From: Roseibacillus sp.
GTDB lineage: Bacteria > Verrucomicrobiota > Verrucomicrobiia > Verrucomicrobiales > Akkermansiaceae
Reading direction: 5' to 3'
DNA length: 64,000 nt
Assembly (NCBI GenBank): GCA_022448985.1
Contig: JAKVCR010000016.1
Location: forward strand, 98,633 to 162,632
Positions 61,690 through 64,000 of the stretch are shown one piece after another (the first letter of the stretch is position 1; each line of letters starts with the position of its first letter). Below the pieces are notes generated by a model. The model was not told where the DNA came from, ran no database searches, and saw only the letters and a list, made by a program, of their open reading frames with translations. The position numbers were made by a program, and so were the translations under genes.

Positions 61690-63381
61690 TCAGGGAAAGA
61701 ACTTCTCCACCGTCTCCCGGTCCGGAGGGGTTGTGGCAAGAGACCCTGCGATCATGGCGAATGCCCCCGCCCCCCAGCATATGGCTACCGGCATGACCCC
61801 GCCCAAAACGGTGAATTCTCCTCCGAATCCTGACATCGCGAAAAAGATGAACCAGCTGACGGCCACCACGATTACGCTGGCATATGCGCCCACAGCGGTG
61901 GCTCGCTTCCAGTATAGCGCGGCCAGGACGAGAGGCGTAAGCGCCGCAAATCCGGAGAAACACCAGACCGCGAGGTCAAAAACATTCTGATTCTGCAAGA
62001 GGAGCGCAAGGACGTATGTGAGGGCCACGACAGCGACAACGAATCCGCGAGCCATGAACAGGATCTGCTTGTCGGTGTAGTCCTTCTTGGAATTATGCAG
62101 CACCACGTCGTTAGTGAAAATCGTCCCAAGGCAGAGGAACTGTGAGTCGAGCGAGGACATGATCGCGGCCAGGACCCCGGCGGTAAGCATGCCTGTGAGG
62201 ATCGGATTGCCGATCAGGGTCTTCAGGACATTGGATAGCACCGCAGCCGGGGGCATTCCCCAGGGTAACAGTCCGCTGGCCCAGATCCCGATCAGGACAC
62301 AGGGAACCCAGACGATCATGATGCACAGCGGGTGCGCAATGAGGGTCAGCTTGAAAGCCTTCGCGCTCTTTGCGGTGAGCCAGTGCTGGAACAGGTGGGG
62401 AAACATCCCCACGCTCAGGGGAATGAACATATAGGTCAGGAACATGAGCCAGGGCACGCCCACCTCACGATCCTTGTCGATGAGCTTCTTCGTTTTCGGA
62501 TGCTTGGCCTTATGACTGATCTCCACTTCCCCCCGGGTAAGGTGCGGCTGCTTCCCGGCCCACTTCTCCGCCTCTTCAGGATGCTTGAGCTTGCCGACCA
62601 CCTTTGGTTTCTCCGCCTTGACCAGTTTCCGCGACTCCTTGTCAAAGGCATACTCCTGCACGACCGTCCCCTTCTCGGTGACCCGGGCCGCCACGTTGGT
62701 AGGATTCCCAGCCTGGTTGAGCACGTTATAGATGAAAATGAAGGCTACCAGGCCCATGATCATGAAGACAATGGTCTGGAACGTGTTGGCCCAGGCCGCC
62801 GCCCGCGAACCGCCGGCAAAAATGTAAGCGAGAACCACTCCGCAAATCACGAGACCGCTCAGCCAGGGCGGAACCCCGCCATTCAGAATCGGATTGTCGT
62901 TCTGGAAGAGCTCGGGAAAGGCCCCGGCCGTGGCCGGCTGCAGGGTCTTGCCTGCCCCGATCACCCCGATCAGCAGGTAGGGAATGACCAGGAGGACGAA
63001 AATCGGAAAGAGAAGATAGCCGAGCCCGTTCGATCCGAAACGCGCCCGGAAAAACTGTATCTGGGTGACAAAGCCGTGGCGTTTCCCAATCGACCAGATC
63101 TTCACACCAATCAGGAAGAAACAGGCCGCATGAATAAGTCCCGAGGAAGAGGCCATCAGTCCGTAGGTTCCCACTCCGCGTTCAAAGGCCTTTCCGGTCG
63201 AGCCAACCAGTGCGAAGGCCGTCATGGTCGTTCCGAAGACCGACATGAGAAGCATGAAGGGGCCAATCGAACGGCTGGCCACGAAGTAGTCATTACTCGT
63301 GCCACGGAAAAACATCTTGGAGCCCAGCGCGAAGGCGAGCAGGGCGCCGAGGTAGCAGACAATAACCCAGACAGTTGCCAT
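61690..63381 (-). CDS. Sodium:solute symporter family protein with long hydrophilic insert
   Basis: The 563-residue protein has the SSS fold with about 13 helices, typified by FGTTMTAFALVGSTGKAFE, LGYLLFPIFVLLVIPYLLIG, the sodium-site-like AIMSSLDSQFLCLGTIFTNDV and VWCFSGFAALTPLVLAALYW. A hydrophilic insert of about 80 residues (roughly 230-310, Lys- and Glu-rich, with EYAFDKESRKLVKAEK and AEKWAGKQPHLTRGE) interrupts the helices. Such inserts are unusual in this family. It moves an unknown organic solute with Na+. A DUF3311-like small membrane gene precedes it by 20 bases and is a typical partner. Confidence 0.92.
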   Translation of the reverse strand: MATVWVIVCYLGALLAFALGSKMFFRGTSNDYFVASRSIGPFMLLMSVFGTTMTAFALVGSTGKAFERGVGTYGLMASSSGLIHAACFFLIGVKIWSIGKRHGFVTQIQFFRARFGSNGLGYLLFPIFVLLVIPYLLIGVIGAGKTLQPATAGAFPELFQNDNPILNGGVPPWLSGLVICGVVLAYIFAGGSRAAAWANTFQTIVFMIMGLVAFIFIYNVLNQAGNPTNVAARVTEKGTVVQEYAFDKESRKLVKAEKPKVVGKLKHPEEAEKWAGKQPHLTRGEVEISHKAKHPKTKKLIDKDREVGVPWLMFLTYMFIPLSVGMFPHLFQHWLTAKSAKAFKLTLIAHPLCIMIVWVPCVLIGIWASGLLPWGMPPAAVLSNVLKTLIGNPILTGMLTAGVLAAIMSSLDSQFLCLGTIFTNDVVLHNSKKDYTDKQILFMARGFVVAVVALTYVLALLLQNQNVFDLAVWCFSGFAALTPLVLAALYWKRATAVGAYASVIVVAVSWFIFFAMSGFGGEFTVLGGVMPVAICWGAGAFAMIAGSLATTPPDRETVEKFFP

Positions 63382-63401
63382 GATTCTTCAGGGTGTTGTG
63401 A

Positions 63402-63629
63402 TTAGTGTTCCTCTCCTCCCTCGGCCCACTCTTCCAAGTCATCCGGCCATGCCACCTTGATCACAATCCCCCAGAAAATCGCGGCCATCACTGAGTAGGC
63501 CGCATGATAGGCAAGGCCGACGGGCATAAAGCCAAAGACAAGTTTGGAGCTGTCCCAGTTCCATGCGTCTTGGTGCAGAACGGCTAGGATTACAAAGACA
63601 ACCAGGAAGACGAGGGAGTGCTTTTTCAT
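63402..63629 (-). CDS. Small DUF3311-like membrane protein, symporter partner
   Basis: The 75-residue protein has two transmembrane helices (about 5-20 and 33-60) around WNWDSSKLVFGFMPVGLAYHAAYSVMAA, which is the DUF3311 pattern. These small proteins commonly sit directly upstream of SSS symporter genes. Its role is unknown, possibly assembly or stability. Gap to the symporter gene is 20 bases. Confidence 0.8.
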   Translation of the reverse strand: MKKHSLVFLVVFVILAVLHQDAWNWDSSKLVFGFMPVGLAYHAAYSVMAAIFWGIVIKVAWPDDLEEWAEGGEEH

Positions 63630-63729
63630 ACGGAGAGCCGGGTCGTGGTCGACCCACGTCCCGGATATCTTCCCTGAATCGCCCGCAGGGTGTCAAACAC
63701 CGATGCGGGAGCTCCCGGCCTGACCCCGC

Positions 63730-64000
63730 CTACTCGACGGTCCCGATGGCATAAAGATGGGTCTGGCTCGCCACGTAGACCGTGTCGTTGGCCACCACGG
63801 CCGAACTGTAGATCGGAGCGTGGAGCTCAATGGTCCCGAGATGCTTCTTCTCCTTGGTAGCTCCCAGGATCACAACCTCGCCGTCCTCCGTGCCAAGGAA
63901 GACCTTGCCGTCCGCCACCAGGGTGGAGGCCCACACCCGGCTCCCGGTTTCGTGCACCCAGTAGGCCTTGCCGGTCTTGGCGTCCACACAGTGGATGTCC
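63730..64000 (-). CDS. PQQ-type beta-propeller protein, C-terminal part (5' cut by window edge)
   Basis: The frame continues off the window: bases 63988-64000 encode DIHC before the track's GTG start, so 63987 is not the true start. About 90 residues of the C-terminus are visible, with propeller repeat text such as IHCVDAKTGKAYWVHETG, VWASTLVADGKVFLGTEDGEVVILGA and APIYSSAVVANDTVYVASQTHLYAIG. It is a BamB/PQQ-type propeller like the one at 56611-57771. Whether it has a signal peptide is not visible. Confidence 0.85.
   Translation of the reverse strand, partial: DIHCVDAKTGKAYWVHETGSRVWASTLVADGKVFLGTEDGEVVILGATKEKKHLGTIELHAPIYSSAVVANDTVYVASQTHLYAIGTVE

Noticed and set aside
62332-63405. 357-residue + ORF antisense to the symporter
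   Set aside because: Opposite a clear SSS symporter; Arg/His/Gly-rich with no domain.

Overview
The window is GC-rich, densely packed bacterial chromosomal DNA, most likely from a member of the Verrucomicrobiota. Four things suggest this: a PEP-CTERM-anchored secreted protein with no exosortase nearby; an iduronate-sulfatase-like enzyme among several secreted esterases; a secreted YWTD protein with the 'DPDxDxxxNLLEY' and 'STDLETW' segments common in verrucomicrobial exported proteins; and a TPR/ExbB/ExbD/ExbD cluster. Several of the starts I examined lack a clear Shine-Dalgarno motif, so starts were mostly chosen from signal peptides and domain boundaries. I found no rRNA, tRNA, insertion sequence, integrase or CRISPR array.

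Layout. 1-1.6 kb: 3' part of larC and a RelE-like protein. 1.6-7.7 kb: minus-strand envelope energy cluster (ExbB, two ExbD, two TPR-type exported proteins). 8-12.1 kb: nth, a 3D-domain lipoprotein, a double-AAA ATPase and a PspA-like coiled-coil protein. 12.3-17.2 kb: a family-4-like uracil-DNA glycosylase, a strong terminator, an M3 oligopeptidase and a zinc-ribbon membrane protein. 17.5-20.8 kb: small exported ORF, glycosyl-hydrolase-like protein, M29 aminopeptidase, small lipoprotein. 20.9-25.6 kb: purN and a MoxR-DUF58-transglutaminase set. 25.7-31.5 kb: housekeeping genes (tsaB, citrate synthase, holA, tadA, rpe) plus a TauE-like protein and the PEP-CTERM protein. 31.6-45.5 kb: secreted sulfatase and hydrolases, HAD phosphatase, NlpC/P60 lipoprotein, rdgB, serine hydrolase, leuS, parvulin.

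45.5-64 kb is the most unusual part: a long minus-strand run with many 4-bp ATGA-type overlaps. Read in transcription order it encodes a PQQ-type beta-propeller (cut by the window edge), a DUF3311-like protein plus SSS symporter, an adenylate-forming enzyme, an aldehyde dehydrogenase/acyl reductase, an iron-type alcohol dehydrogenase, a second PQQ-type propeller, a HemW-like radical SAM enzyme, a chorismate-lyase-like protein, a flavin halogenase-like oxidoreductase with WxWxIP, a GT4 glycosyltransferase, a 4HBT thioesterase, a DMT-like membrane protein, a PaaK-like ligase, and an ABC ATPase with a large FtsX-type permease. I infer a biosynthetic cluster that makes a 4-hydroxybenzoate-derived, possibly halogenated and glycosylated aryl metabolite or glycolipid and exports it across the envelope. 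No ketosynthase or acyl carrier protein is visible, so the product is unknown.

Other points of interest are the coupling of a PspA/ESCRT-III-like protein to a Ycf46-like AAA ATPase, two DNA repair enzymes with altered iron-sulfur cysteine patterns, and a structured, terminator-ended leader upstream of the serine hydrolase.
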